Positions 1 to 9,026 are shown, counted from the first letter of the stretch. The stretch: 64,000 bases of DNA from Thermodesulfobacteriota bacterium (GCA_035559815.1 DATMAT010000010.1:40854-104853), one strand, 5' to 3'. Numbers and translations: made by a program. The notes: a model not told the origin generated them from the sequence alone.

Positions 1-2
1 CA

Positions 3-392
3 CACGATGAAATAATTGATTTTGTCTCCGATATGCTCAAGGTTAATATCTCGAATCTAGACCTCAAATCCCTCCCCGGGGACGTTCGGGTTAACCTCAG
101 GCTCGTCCAGATCGGGGATGTAATCTCACTAGCGCTTTGCCATGGTTGGAATTCGATCAAGATCAAGGACGTACCCCTCGAGTATAACGGCAGTGTAACC
201 ACGCTTAACCTGAAATCAGGGAACGGCTCTAACTACACAATCGACCCCTATCCTTTCACCGAACCTCTTATTAATCTTCGGCTGCGCAGCCGAAGGCTAA
301 ACCAAAAGAAGTTCTCCCGAGACGAGGAGCTTAGAGAAGCGTTGAGACAGTCGAAATACGAAACGCTTGAGTTTTCGATAAGAAAAAGATAG
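3..392 (+). CDS. DUF3891-like protein, 3' part (5' end outside window)
   Basis: The frame is open to the left window edge, so the Met at 33 is probably internal and the true start lies outside. The visible part has the pattern I associate with DUF3891 C-termini: a 'D-x-I-S-L-x-L-C' segment, then 'DPYPF.EP', then an 'RRL...EELREAL' helix and a final beta strand. DUF3891 proteins are soluble, about 220-250 residues long and of unknown biochemical role. The assignment rests on recalled family pattern only. There is no visible partner gene downstream. Confidence 0.5.
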   Translation, partial: HDEIIDFVSDMLKVNISNLDLKSLPGDVRVNLRLVQIGDVISLALCHGWNSIKIKDVPLEYNGSVTTLNLKSGNGSNYTIDPYPFTEPLINLRLRSRRLNQKKFSRDEELREALRQSKYETLEFSIRKR

Positions 393-631
393 ATGATTCG
401 TATTTAAAGCTGAAGCATTAGTCGTTTGGAGTCTCACTTTTCTCTTACTGATATGTAATTAGAAGAGGCCATATGGAGTAAATGTTAGAGTCAACAAGGA
501 AATGTTGAATATCTATATTATTATTAGGATCTACATATTGCGGCAAATAAGAAGGTTTTATAAAATTTATAGCATATATTAAGAAGAAGTAGATTTTCAC
601 TTGAAAAGGATAGCAAGAGAAGGAAACTTTA

Positions 632-814
632 ATGACAATTGATTTTTCAGGGGTTGAGAGATTCTACACACACTTTCTTGGTCGTGACCTCGCATATCTT
701 TTTGCTGGCGGACTCTTTATCAGTGCGTTTCAATACTCATTTTTTGAAGAGGTTTCATATCCTACTTTGGACATGCCCCTCGAACTAGTTGGTTTCTTGT
801 TAGAGGGGCAATAA
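632..814 (+). CDS. short hypothetical membrane-associated protein, possibly a truncated gene
   Basis: A 60-residue ORF with a purine-rich ribosome-binding stretch (AGAGAAGGAAAC) just upstream. It has one hydrophobic segment (residues about 19-33, LAYLFAGGLFISAF) and ends abruptly after a second hydrophobic-looking segment. This suggests the N-terminus of a longer membrane protein whose 3' part has been lost. No family was recognised. The flanks are AT-rich and carry no other gene. Confidence 0.3.
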   Translation: MTIDFSGVERFYTHFLGRDLAYLFAGGLFISAFQYSFFEEVSYPTLDMPLELVGFLLEGQ

Positions 815-894
815 AGGAAGTTATAACACCATAAATCCGAAAGGTTTAAAAAGAAAAATACGGAGAATAGACTTAAAGAGCATGGGAGGTAGAT

Positions 895-1116
895 ATGAGA
901 TATAAGGTCAACCTCAAAGAAACCGAAGAAGGTTATGCTGTCTGGTGTCCTGGCTTACCCGGTTGTTGGTCTCAGGGACAGACAGAAGATGAGGCGCAAG
1001 AGAATATCAAAGACGCCATACAATCTTACTTACAGACATTGGAGGAAGGGATTAGAAGCTCCTTCACGTTAGTTCGGGAAGACCCTTTATCAAAGTTTAA
1101 GACTGAGAATGAGTAG
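895..1116 (+). CDS. HicB-like antitoxin-type protein (orphan)
   Basis: This 73-residue protein has the HicB/UPF0150 fold signature: an N-terminal beta strand, then 'EGYAVWCPGLPGCWSQGQTEDEA' (quoted here only as a motif: GYxV.CP.LPGC.SQG.T..EA), then a helix ending 'AIQSYL'. A strong GGGAGGT ribosome-binding site sits 5 nt before the ATG. HicB proteins normally neutralise a HicA mRNA-cleaving toxin encoded next to them. No HicA-like ORF (short, dsRBD-like, with a GSH motif) is visible on either side, so this is an orphan or acts with a distant partner. Confidence 0.7.
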   Translation: MRYKVNLKETEEGYAVWCPGLPGCWSQGQTEDEAQENIKDAIQSYLQTLEEGIRSSFTLVREDPLSKFKTENE

Positions 1117-1135
1117 AGAACTATTCAATAATCCC

Positions 1136-1206
1136 GTTCGCCCTGAGCAGGGTCGAAGGGCGAACTCCGTCTATCAATCTCATCCTTCGATTAGACTCAG
1201 GATGAG
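1136..1206. repeat. palindromic intergenic repeat (CCTTCGA-type)
   Basis: Two adjacent inverted repeats. GTTCGCCCT (1136-1144) pairs with AGGGCGAAC (1157-1165), and CTCATCCT (1179-1186) pairs with AGGATGAG (1199-1206). The same 'gctcagGATGA / TCATCCTTCGA' wording recurs near 12180-12275. It may form hairpins between the hicB-like gene and the convergent glycosyltransferase gene. Confidence 0.6.
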
Positions 1207-1385
1207 CTGATTCTTATCCGCTAGGAAAAATAACAAGAAATAAAGCTAGCCTACCTATAATCCCGGAACATAACTTGTGAATTGTCGTTTAGAGCGCAGG
1301 GAGAAATCTTAGAAGGTACAGTTTATTCCTACGTTAATTTAGTTGCCCTCTTGAACATGACAACGTCTGTTTGATCAAATCCAGA

Positions 1386-2459
1386 TTAATACAGATTAAT
1401 GGACTGATCCCGCTCTACTATAGTTTCCTTTCTCCGTAAAGTGTGGGAAAGAGTTTGTCCACGAAATTTATTACTCTCCGCTATCTCTAAGACAGACTCA
1501 ATTATCGTAGGCAAGTTATTTTTATAATCGGCATAATAAATAAAAGAAGAACCAACCCATTCTTTTAAAACCTTATCGAAATCCTTTCCCAGCTTTTTTA
1601 CGACGGGAATACCCAGTCTTCTCAAAGCCTCGGCGTTGCAGTGCTGTTCGTATTGTCCCTTCATCGGCACTATCATCAGTTTCTTCCCTAAATAAAGGGC
1701 CTCGGCCGGGGTGTCAAACCCCCCGCCGCACAAAAGGCCTTCACAGGTGGTCATGCTCTTGACGAACTCCTCATTACTCACCGGAAATACCTTCACATTA
1801 TCCTCGCTGTAGGGCAAGCCTCTATGATGCTTAGAGAATATCTCCCATTTTACCCTGACCTTCTTCAAGAACCTCATCAAGTAATTGGCATCGTATGCCG
1901 GGAGATAGACAGAATAATGGCCGTTATTCTTCACATCCGCGTTTCTTATTTCATCCCTAATAACCGGCGTGTGAATAAACGTGTCATACCTGTCGAAATG
2001 AAAGCCGATGGGAACCCTGCACGGGGCATACCACCTCATAATGAATTCCACAAAGTAGTTCTTCCTTTTCGGTCTTGGCGTCTTTGGGGAAAGGAAAGAG
2101 GCGTGATGAGATAGCGACAAGCTGGGAACCCCTTTCGTCTTTGATGCCCAGGCAGTGATGGGCTCGAAGTCGCTTATGACTAAATCATATTTTTCCACGG
2201 GCAGATTGGATATGTCCGATATGAATTTGCTGAACCTGGCGTTTTTTACAGAATTCCAGTAATCTATCCCCCCGCGCTTCCCAAACACATAACCGAGGCC
2301 GCTCAAGTTATATTTGACGTCAAAGCCTACGTCTACTTCGTGCTGACTTTCGCTGACCAGTATATCCACGTCTGCATGCTTGACCAGATGCCTTATCACT
2401 TCTTTGGAGCGGCTTATGTGTCCGTTACCGGTCCCCTGTATCCCGAATAAAATCTTCAT
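1386..2459 (-). CDS. glycosyltransferase, MJ1255/VC2487 family
   Basis: A 357-residue protein with the two-domain GT-B layout. The N-terminal glycine-rich start 'GIQGTGNGHISRS' lets the acceptor domain close on the sugar nucleotide. The C-terminal 'CGGGFDTPAEALYLGKK' and the following 'YEQHCNAEAL' are the nucleotide-sugar binding region seen in MurG/GT28-like enzymes. The whole matches the uncharacterised MJ1255/VC2487 glycosyltransferase family. AGGAGAT lies 5 nt before the ATG. Its start is 9 nt after the metallophosphoesterase stop, so the two are almost certainly cotranscribed. The acceptor is unknown; a membrane lipid or lipid A-like product would fit the neighbours. Confidence 0.75.
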   Translation of the reverse strand: MKILFGIQGTGNGHISRSKEVIRHLVKHADVDILVSESQHEVDVGFDVKYNLSGLGYVFGKRGGIDYWNSVKNARFSKFISDISNLPVEKYDLVISDFEPITAWASKTKGVPSLSLSHHASFLSPKTPRPKRKNYFVEFIMRWYAPCRVPIGFHFDRYDTFIHTPVIRDEIRNADVKNNGHYSVYLPAYDANYLMRFLKKVRVKWEIFSKHHRGLPYSEDNVKVFPVSNEEFVKSMTTCEGLLCGGGFDTPAEALYLGKKLMIVPMKGQYEQHCNAEALRRLGIPVVKKLGKDFDKVLKEWVGSSFIYYADYKNNLPTIIESVLEIAESNKFRGQTLSHTLRRKETIVERDQSINLY

Positions 2460-2468
2460 GTATATCTC

Positions 2469-3146
2469 CTATTCCAGTACGTGTAGTCGAACACACTGTC
2501 CGTCTATTGATACGTAGCTGGCCGGTCTGTCGGTCCAACAACCGGTATTGTAGTAATGGATGTCGTCAACCCGCATGGACATAGCCTGATGCGTGTGGCC
2601 GCAAAAAACATAGCTGACCCCTTTGGCCAAGGCATAGTGTATGGCGTCATGGGCGACCTTCTTCGATAAACGAAGCAAAGTGGTAGAATGCCTCTGGAGA
2701 AACCGGCTCAGGATAAACCTGTTCGTATCTATTCTCTCTATCAACCGATGAAAGAAGCATGCCAGGCTGGTGATTTTACCGTTGTTTGTCACGAAATCAT
2801 CGAACTGATGCCCGTGCATGGCCAGATATCTTTTTCCGTTGTAGTCCCAAGTGTACTCCCGGCATGCTCGGATACCGAGAAGATAAGGAACGACGTGGAC
2901 GAGCCCTTGGTCGTGATTTCCCTCTATCCATACCACTTCTTTCTGTGAGGCTATGTGTTTAACGTAAGAAAGAAAATTCCAGTGGATTTTGTTCAGCCTG
3001 TTAAGATTGAGGTTATCAAAAATATCACCGAGAAGAATCAACCTCTCGTAAGTCCAAGAGTCAAGGACCTTTATCAGCTCGGGAACCCGGCTGAGCTCAG
3101 AGCCTAGGTGGATGTCAGAAACGATAATGGTATTAGCCGAAGACAT
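2469..3146 (-). CDS. metallophosphoesterase, LpxH-like
   Basis: A 225-residue calcineurin-type phosphoesterase with all metal-site motifs in order: 'SDIHLG' (residues 9-14), 'LLGDIFD', 'EGNHD', a lone His in 'AMHGHQFD', and 'FCGHTH' near residue 180. Length and motif spacing resemble UDP-2,3-diacylglucosamine hydrolase (LpxH), which makes lipid X in lipid A synthesis, but also related paralogues of unknown substrate. It lies immediately upstream of the glycosyltransferase in one operon. I infer a role in envelope lipid or glycolipid metabolism; the true lpxH could be elsewhere. Confidence 0.75.
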   Translation of the reverse strand: MSSANTIIVSDIHLGSELSRVPELIKVLDSWTYERLILLGDIFDNLNLNRLNKIHWNFLSYVKHIASQKEVVWIEGNHDQGLVHVVPYLLGIRACREYTWDYNGKRYLAMHGHQFDDFVTNNGKITSLACFFHRLIERIDTNRFILSRFLQRHSTTLLRLSKKVAHDAIHYALAKGVSYVFCGHTHQAMSMRVDDIHYYNTGCWTDRPASYVSIDGQCVRLHVLE

Positions 3147-3401
3147 TTGCCCTTTCAGATTTAAAGACCAGATGTGAAAGTTTACCAGTTTGGTTAGCCA
3201 TATATATCAATGAAATCACTTATATCTAATATATATGATTGTATCGATATATTATACCAGTATTAAAGATCTATTAAGAACAAATTAAGAAATATAGAGA
3301 CGACCCATTCAAAAACGTTAAACGAGAATTAATAAACCTTTAATAATAACTGAACAATCGTCCCTTAATCTTCCATACATATAAATCAAGGAGATCAAGG
3401 T

Positions 3402-4262
3402 ATGATTGCAGAAAAAGTCGTACACCTAAGAAACACCGTCGCCAGCTCGAACGTGCTTTTAAAGGCATATCTATGGAAGCTCAGGTACTTCAAGCCCAAG
3501 GTCTCATTTTCACTTGACACCAGCAGATTCGTGATAAAGACAGTGGAAAACGGCTGCGAACTGGAAAAAGCCTTAAACCTGAGATACGAGGTGTTTTATG
3601 AAGAGCTTCTCAACAGGAAGGCCTTTCTAAACATAGACGTCGATAAATTCGACCCCATATGCGACCATCTGGTCATATTGGACAAAAGGTCGGAAAGGGC
3701 GGTCGGCACATACAGGCTTATTTCATCCACCTACTCCAACCGCTTTTACTCCGAGACAGAATTCCTGATCCAGAACCTGAAGAGTGCCCCGGGCAACAAA
3801 CTCGAGCTGGGGAGGGCCTGCGTCCACAGGGATTACCGGAACGGGATTACCCTGGCTCTTCTGTGGAAGGGCATATCCGAGTATATGAGGAGAATTGACG
3901 CCAGGTACCTATTCGGTTGTTCCAGTATAAACACTACTAACATCGTGGAGATAAGCCTCATATACCGGTATCTGAAGGAGCATCATCTTTCTTCCGACGA
4001 TTTCCGGGTATATCCCCGGGAGAGACACATAATAAAACAGATAAACCAGCACTTGCAGACGTTCGACCGCTTCGAAATAAAAACGGAAACGATTGAAGAG
4101 CTGATACCGCCCCTCCTAAAGAGCTATATAAAGGCTGGAGCCAAGGTCTGTGGGGAGCCCGCCTTAGACCGGAAGTTCAAATGTGCAGATTTTTTGACCG
4201 TCCTGGACATCGAGCTACTGAACGACTCCTATGAAAAAAGGTATAGGACTGCAAATGGCTAG
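3402..4262 (+). CDS. olsB: OlsB-type N-acyltransferase (ornithine lipid first step)
   Basis: A 286-residue GNAT-fold protein of the acyl-homoserine-lactone-synthase-like Acetyltransf_5 type. The core is 'ALNLRYEVFYEEL' (about residues 56-68), 'FDPICDHLVILD', 'VGTYRLIS' and 'LELGRACVHRDYRNG'. This pattern fits OlsB, which transfers a 3-hydroxyacyl chain from acyl carrier protein to the alpha-amino group of ornithine at the cytoplasmic membrane. An AAGGAGATCAAGGT stretch precedes the ATG. It overlaps the downstream acyltransferase by 8 nt, as expected for an olsBA unit. Related haemolysin-like acyltransferases have the same fold, so the amino acid acceptor is inferred. Confidence 0.75.
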   Translation: MIAEKVVHLRNTVASSNVLLKAYLWKLRYFKPKVSFSLDTSRFVIKTVENGCELEKALNLRYEVFYEELLNRKAFLNIDVDKFDPICDHLVILDKRSERAVGTYRLISSTYSNRFYSETEFLIQNLKSAPGNKLELGRACVHRDYRNGITLALLWKGISEYMRRIDARYLFGCSSINTTNIVEISLIYRYLKEHHLSSDDFRVYPRERHIIKQINQHLQTFDRFEIKTETIEELIPPLLKSYIKAGAKVCGEPALDRKFKCADFLTVLDIELLNDSYEKRYRTANG

Positions 4263-5025
4263 AAAATTAATAAAAATTTGCCTGCTTTCTCTCTTGGTCT
4301 CATTCTCCGTGCTGGTAGCCTCGTTAACCGACCTTTTCATACAAGACAGAAAGAGAAAGCTGTTTTGCCTATCCCGGATTACTTCCCTATTTTCCAAAGC
4401 CCTACTCAAAATACTGGGGGTCAGGGTTTACGTGAAAAACCTCGAGAATTCACTCAAAAGCAATAATAATCATTTCATCGTCTCCAACCACCTTTCCTAC
4501 ATCGATATCTTCGTGATATCGTCGGTAATCCCCTCCCTCTTTGTGGCCAGCATCGACCAGGTCAGGGACAGATTCTTACTGGGCACGATGGCCAAGCTCG
4601 GCGGGAGCATCTTCGTAGACAGAAGGAGCAGAGCCAAGCTCTCGGAAGAAATAGATAACATATCCGAGCTACTAAAGGATGGACTCAACGTCGTATTGTT
4701 CCCGGAAGGGACTACGTCTAACGGGGAATGTGTGCTCTCTTTCAAAGCCCCTTTCCTGACCCCGGCCATTAAAACCAAAAGAGACATACTCCCGATTTGT
4801 TTGAGATACCGGAGAATAAATGGTGAGGGCGTAAATTCTGATAACCGAGATTTTGTGTTCTATTACGGCAACATGGATTTTTTCGGGCACTTTGTGGAGC
4901 TTCTGTCGCTTAGGTCTATCGATGTCGAGCTTATCGGCCTCGAAAACATCAGGGTAGATTCCGGCGTTTCCAGAAAAGAAGTAACAAAATTAGCCTTTGA
5001 TTTCATCAAACTGGCTTATCAGTGA
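4255..5025 (+). CDS. olsA: OlsA/PlsC-type 1-acyl-sn-glycerol-3-phosphate acyltransferase
   Basis: An LPLAT-family membrane acyltransferase of about 256 residues. An N-terminal transmembrane helix (CLLSLLVSFSVLVASL) is followed by the catalytic 'NHLSYID' (HxxxxD-like), 'GGSIFVDRRSRAK' and 'LFPEGTTSNG' motifs. I chose the ATG at 4255, inside an ATGGCTAG overlap with the olsB stop. An upstream ATG at 4231 is also open. Next to olsB it most likely adds the second, ester-linked fatty acid to lyso-ornithine lipid, although some homologues also act on lysophosphatidate. Many bacteria induce ornithine lipids under phosphate limitation; a pst operon lies 8 kb away. Confidence 0.75.
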   Translation: MARKLIKICLLSLLVSFSVLVASLTDLFIQDRKRKLFCLSRITSLFSKALLKILGVRVYVKNLENSLKSNNNHFIVSNHLSYIDIFVISSVIPSLFVASIDQVRDRFLLGTMAKLGGSIFVDRRSRAKLSEEIDNISELLKDGLNVVLFPEGTTSNGECVLSFKAPFLTPAIKTKRDILPICLRYRRINGEGVNSDNRDFVFYYGNMDFFGHFVELLSLRSIDVELIGLENIRVDSGVSRKEVTKLAFDFIKLAYQ

Positions 5026-5398
5026 TATTAACCCAATCCCCGGGTCTCGGCTGATAAATACAAGGGGCTGATCACTTTGTCTCCGCTGTTGCTGATTGCT
5101 ATAGGCGCATGGACTCCGCCCGCTGTCATTCCCACGGAAGTGGGAATCCAGTTTTCAATTATGGATCCCCGATTAATGCACTCGGGGATGACATAAAGAC
5201 TGGAGCCCAGATTAATCCTGTCCCCAAATGTTTTTATTGGGGAACATTCGGAAATGACATGCGGAGGAAACCCCCGATTGATCCCCGGTTCAAACGGGGA
5301 CTGGATGACTATAGAATGAAACTCAATTAATCAACCCAGTTTAACTAAGGCGGGATGTAGCTCAAATAATTTAGGGAAAAGAAAAACTATTTATATCT
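5026..5398. repeat. intergenic region with dispersed repeat A (GTCATTCCC type)
   Basis: This stretch holds no credible gene. From about 5125 to 5310 it is made of the genome's commonest repeat: 'GTCATTCCCACGGAAGTGGG' followed by copies of 'ATCCCCGATTAATGCACTCG'. Each unit can fold back on itself. Related copies occur at 8596-8700, 12479-12610, 52160-52330 and 63531-63725. An apparent 73-codon ORF here (5109-5330) is just translated repeat. Confidence 0.7.
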
Positions 5399-5439
5399 CT
5401 GTGCATTTTTACACACTTCTTACTGTGCATTTTTACACA
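5399..5439. promoter_or_regulatory. two 17-bp direct repeats, operator-like
   Basis: CTGTGCATTTTTACACA occurs exactly twice, at 5399-5415 and 5423-5439, with a 24-bp period. Each copy is itself a near-palindrome (TGTGYA-N4-TRCACA), the usual shape of a dimeric repressor or activator site. They lie about 320 bp upstream of dapL in an AT-rich segment. The binding protein and the controlled promoter are unknown. Confidence 0.5.
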
Positions 5440-5761
5440 ATTTAATATAATCATATCATTAAATCAATGCTTCTTCCCGATAAGTAGCGCCAACAGTTAA
5501 ATATTTTAAAAATGGAAAATTAAAGGTATGGAGATTGCTTTTGCTCTTTAAAGGAGGTTTTGTGAGGAGATACGGACTTAATCCGACCTTGACAAGAACC
5601 TGAAAATTCTTCACAAAATAGAAATTACTAAGGTGAACCCACGATTGCTTGTTTGGTAATCGGTGATTTGAAGGTCTTATCGCGTTCCCTTGCCGTCAGA
5701 AAACTCATAAGTTATGATTAGCAATCCCCAGGAAACCAGCCGTTATCGAGGAGAGTCCCCG

Positions 5762-6928
5762 ATGGAAATCAAATGGGCAAAGAGGATCGAACAGCTACCG
5801 CCATACCTTTTCGCCGAGATCGATGCAAAGAAACAGGAGATGAAAGCAAAGGGCGTTGACATCATTGACCTGGGGGTTGGAGACCCGGATATCCCAACTC
5901 CTTCCCACATTATTAATGCGTTGAAAGCGGCCGCTGAAGACCCGTCAAACCATAGATACCCTTCTTACGAAGGCATGCTGTCCTTCAGAAAATCGGCAGC
6001 AGACTGGTATGCGGAGCGCTTTGGGGTCAGGGTAGACCCCAAAACCGAGGTGGTCACTCTTATCGGGTCAAAAGAGGGAATTGCCCATACTCCCCTTGCC
6101 TTTGTCGACCCCGGTGACGTTGTCCTGATTCCTGACCCCGGGTATCCGGTTTATCCTGTCGCTACGAGCTTCGCCGGCGGCATCCCCTATTCCATGCCCC
6201 TAAGGAAGGAGAACGGTTTTCTCCCCGACCTCGGCTCTATCCCGGAAGACATCAGGAAAAAGGCCAAACTTATGTTCCTCAACTATCCCAATAACCCCAC
6301 ATCAGCGGTTACGGAAAGGGCTTTTTTCAGGGAGGTAATAGACTTCGCCTCAAAATATAACATTCTTGTCTGCCACGATGCGGCATACACCGAGGTCTCA
6401 TTCGACGGCTTCAATCCGCCCAGCTTTCTGGAGTTGGACGGAGCAGAGGAAGTGGGGATGGAGTTCCACTCCCTTTCTAAAACCTTCAACATGACCGGAT
6501 GGAGGCTCGGCTTCGCCGCCGGGAATAAGAAGGCTATCGCCGGGCTTGGAAAGGTAAAGACGAACATAGACTCCGGTGCCTTCCAGGCCATTCAACTCGC
6601 CGGTATCGAAGCCTTGAGGAACTATTCCCTGGGGATTCAGGAGAGAAAGAAGATTTATGAGGAGAGAAGGAATATATTCTGTAGAGGGCTCGATGAGATT
6701 GGATTGAGCTATCATCCACCCAAAGCGACCTTTTATGTTTGGTTTGAGACCCCCAAGGGAATCTCATCAAAGGATTTTACCGCCAGGCTCCTCAGCGAGG
6801 CCGGCATTGTGGTCACGCCTGGAAACGGATTCGGAGAATACGGAGAAGGATATATTCGCGTGTCGATCACCATCGGTAAAGAGAGGCTCGCCGAAGCGGT
6901 GGAGAGGCTCAAGAATTTAAGATTCTAA
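5762..6928 (+). CDS. dapL: LL-diaminopimelate aminotransferase
   Basis: A fold-type I PLP enzyme of 388 residues, the usual DapL length. It converts tetrahydrodipicolinate plus glutamate directly to LL-2,6-diaminopimelate and so bypasses the DapD/C/E steps of lysine and peptidoglycan precursor synthesis. PLP contacts visible from this start are Asn178 in 'NYPNNPTS', Asp206 and Tyr209 in 'CHDAAYTEV', and Lys240 in 'SLSKTFNMTGWR'; the 'GVGDPDIPTP' N-terminal segment is DapL-like. GAGGAG lies 8 nt before ATG 5762. The upstream ATG at 5714 lacks a ribosome-binding site. Some archaeal-type DapL2 and other aminotransferases look similar. Confidence 0.8.
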   Translation: MEIKWAKRIEQLPPYLFAEIDAKKQEMKAKGVDIIDLGVGDPDIPTPSHIINALKAAAEDPSNHRYPSYEGMLSFRKSAADWYAERFGVRVDPKTEVVTLIGSKEGIAHTPLAFVDPGDVVLIPDPGYPVYPVATSFAGGIPYSMPLRKENGFLPDLGSIPEDIRKKAKLMFLNYPNNPTSAVTERAFFREVIDFASKYNILVCHDAAYTEVSFDGFNPPSFLELDGAEEVGMEFHSLSKTFNMTGWRLGFAAGNKKAIAGLGKVKTNIDSGAFQAIQLAGIEALRNYSLGIQERKKIYEERRNIFCRGLDEIGLSYHPPKATFYVWFETPKGISSKDFTARLLSEAGIVVTPGNGFGEYGEGYIRVSITIGKERLAEAVERLKNLRF

Positions 6929-6966
6929 TAATAAACAAGAACCTGAGTTCGGACTGCCTAACTGCC

Positions 6967-8505
6967 TTGGAAAGCTTGACTGTAGTCGCCAAAGTAATCG
7001 TAACTTCGATATATGTGACCGCCCTTGCACTCCTGTGCGTGTTCGGGATTCATAGGTATTATCTGGCTTATCTTTTCAATAAATACAAAAGACAGCCACC
7101 AAAGCCCCGGGAGAAATTTACAAATTTACCAACGGTTACCGTACAACTCCCCATTTACAATGAGATGTACGTTGCAGAAAGGCTGATATCCTCGGTTTGC
7201 CGGATTAACTATCCGAAGGAACTCCTGGAAATCCAGGTGCTCGACGACTCCACCGACCCGACCAGGGAAATTGCCCGAGAGTGTGTCGAAAACTACCGGT
7301 CCCTGGGCTTCGACATACACTACATCCACAGAGAAAACAGAGTCGGGTTTAAGGCGGGAGCTCTGGCCGAAGGCCTCGAGACCGCCCGCGGAGAGCTAAT
7401 CGCCATATTCGATGCCGACTTTATTCCGCCGGAGGATTTCCTCACAAAAACGGTAGATTACTTCACTGACCCCCGGGTGGGCATGGTTCAGGTGAGATGG
7501 GGACACGTAAATCTCGATTACTCCCCGCTCACTAAGGCCCAGTCCATTCTCCTCGACGGACACTTCGTCATAGAGCAGGCCTCCAGATTTCATGCGGGCA
7601 GGTTTTTTAACTTCAATGGAACCGCAGGCGTTTTGAGAAGATCGTGCATCGAATCATCCGGGGGCTGGCAGCATGACACGCTTACCGAAGACCTGGACCT
7701 CAGTTACCGGGCGCAACTAAAGGGATGGAAGTTCGTTTACCTGAAGGATTGGGCGGTTGATGCGGAACTGCCGGTTGACATGAATGCCTTTAAATCACAG
7801 CAGCACCGCTGGGCTAAGGGAGCAATACAAACGGCAATAAAGCTCCTGCCCCAAATTCTGAGAGCAAAAGAACTTCCCCTGAGCATAAAGGTCGAAGCCT
7901 GTTTTCACCTGCTCGGGAATTTTGCCTATGTTTTACTTTTGATCCTTCTCTCCCTGATGCTGCCAATATCCTATTTCTGGCACTCTTTCGGATGGGAGAA
8001 AGTGGTCTTTTTCAACCTATTCATCGTATCCGCCTGTACTCTGAGCGTTATAAGGTTCTATGTGCTCACCACTAGAGAGGTTCACGGCAAGGAATGGACC
8101 AAATACTTAAAATATGTACCCCTATCCATTGCCCTTGGAACCGGCATCGCCATAAACAATTCAAAAGCGGTGTTTGAAGCCATCCTTGGTAAGAAGTCCG
8201 AATTTAAACGCACCCCCAAATTTGCCGTAACCTCCAAAGGCGACAACTGGCGCACCAGAAGCTATACCTCTTCTAAAGAGATAACCAGCCTGATAGAACT
8301 GATAGTGGGTATTCTTTTCGTGCTCCAGACCGCCTACGGCGCTTTTATCGGCTATGTCGGATGGATACCGTTCCTCCTGCTCATTCAATTCGGCTTCATA
8401 TACACCGGGCTGCTCTCCATCATCCACGGCTCGCAAAGACAGTCGGCAAAAGTAAGTTCATTTATTTCCAAGCCGGTGCTCCAGAAGGAAATAAAGAATC
8501 TATAG
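6967..8505 (+). CDS. membrane glycosyltransferase, GT2 family, CslA/cellulose-synthase-like
   Basis: A 512-residue processive GT2 enzyme. An N-terminal transmembrane helix precedes the catalytic domain with 'VLDDSTD', 'GFKAGAL', 'IFDADFIPP', 'TEDLDLS' and 'QQHRWAKGA' (the D,D,D,Q(Q/R)xRW signature). Four or more C-terminal membrane helices follow. No PilZ domain is present. The pattern is closest to the plant CslA mannan-synthase-like group and its bacterial relatives, which polymerise a hexose on the cytoplasmic side and move the chain across the membrane. The start codon is TTG, 38 nt after dapL. No bcs-like accessory genes are adjacent, so the product is unknown. Confidence 0.75.
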   Translation: MESLTVVAKVIVTSIYVTALALLCVFGIHRYYLAYLFNKYKRQPPKPREKFTNLPTVTVQLPIYNEMYVAERLISSVCRINYPKELLEIQVLDDSTDPTREIARECVENYRSLGFDIHYIHRENRVGFKAGALAEGLETARGELIAIFDADFIPPEDFLTKTVDYFTDPRVGMVQVRWGHVNLDYSPLTKAQSILLDGHFVIEQASRFHAGRFFNFNGTAGVLRRSCIESSGGWQHDTLTEDLDLSYRAQLKGWKFVYLKDWAVDAELPVDMNAFKSQQHRWAKGAIQTAIKLLPQILRAKELPLSIKVEACFHLLGNFAYVLLLILLSLMLPISYFWHSFGWEKVVFFNLFIVSACTLSVIRFYVLTTREVHGKEWTKYLKYVPLSIALGTGIAINNSKAVFEAILGKKSEFKRTPKFAVTSKGDNWRTRSYTSSKEITSLIELIVGILFVLQTAYGAFIGYVGWIPFLLLIQFGFIYTGLLSIIHGSQRQSAKVSSFISKPVLQKEIKNL

Positions 8506-8979
8506 TAAACTTGAGAATTCCCTGATTTACCACAGGATTTCCGCTGTCGAGGCGATGTAGTCCCTCGACTTCCTCGGCGGGGATCTCCTCTTCATGTCAT
8601 GCCCGTCCCTCGGTTGAACCTGGGGATCAGTCGGGCATCTATAATTAAATACTGGATTCCCGCTCCCCGCTTGCGCGAGGACATGTTTCACGGGAATGAC
8701 TGGTTACAGAGACTCAGAAGGGCTTTTAGGGTAAAAACAAAATAGTGGAAGTAAGGATTATAAAAGTAAAGCGTAATCACCATCCAATCCAGGCATTGCT
8801 ACGTAATGAATTGACAAGTTTGATAACAATTGATTTAAATTGTCCGACAATAGCACAAATGGAATGTGATGCAGTTCCTTTTGACCTTTCCGTAGGGGCG
8901 ACCCGGCGGGTCGCCCCTACATTTTCATCAAGAATTAGCAGGCTCCATACCACTCCACACGAGCGTTAAAAAAAGGCAC
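8506..8979. repeat. intergenic region with repeat A copy and a GGGGCGACCC hairpin
   Basis: No gene is supported here. Positions 8596-8700 carry a repeat A copy ('GTCATGCCCG ... ACGGGAATGAC'). Positions 8892-8920 form a perfect hairpin: a 13-bp stem GTAGGGGCGACCC with a 3-nt GGC loop. An ORF across this hairpin (8745-8969) is repeat translation. Confidence 0.65.
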
Positions 8980-9026
8980 TTGACAAACCGTATAATATAT
9001 ACTACATTGGTGACTGACTAGTCAGT
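8980..9026 (+). promoter_or_regulatory. tetR promoter with overlapping palindromic operator
   Basis: TTGACA at 8980-8985 is 17 bp from TACATT at 9003-9008, a good sigma-70 spacing. The perfect 14-bp palindrome ACTGACTAGTCAGT (9013-9026) lies at the expected transcription start, where a bound repressor would block RNA polymerase. Its form and position, 19 bp before a TetR-family gene, strongly suggest autoregulation. Confidence 0.7.

Noticed and set aside
5109..5330. 73-codon ORF in the olsA-dapL gap
   Set aside because: Its peptide is repeat A translated. The same peptide pattern appears at 52130-52354 and 63532-63726.
5399..5439. Start of a CRISPR array
   Set aside because: Only two short repeats with a 7-bp gap, no further units and no cas genes in the window.
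8980..8996. TTGACA directly followed by TATAAT as a promoter
   Set aside because: Only 5 bp separate them. The 17-bp spacing to TACATT at 9003 is the workable pairing.
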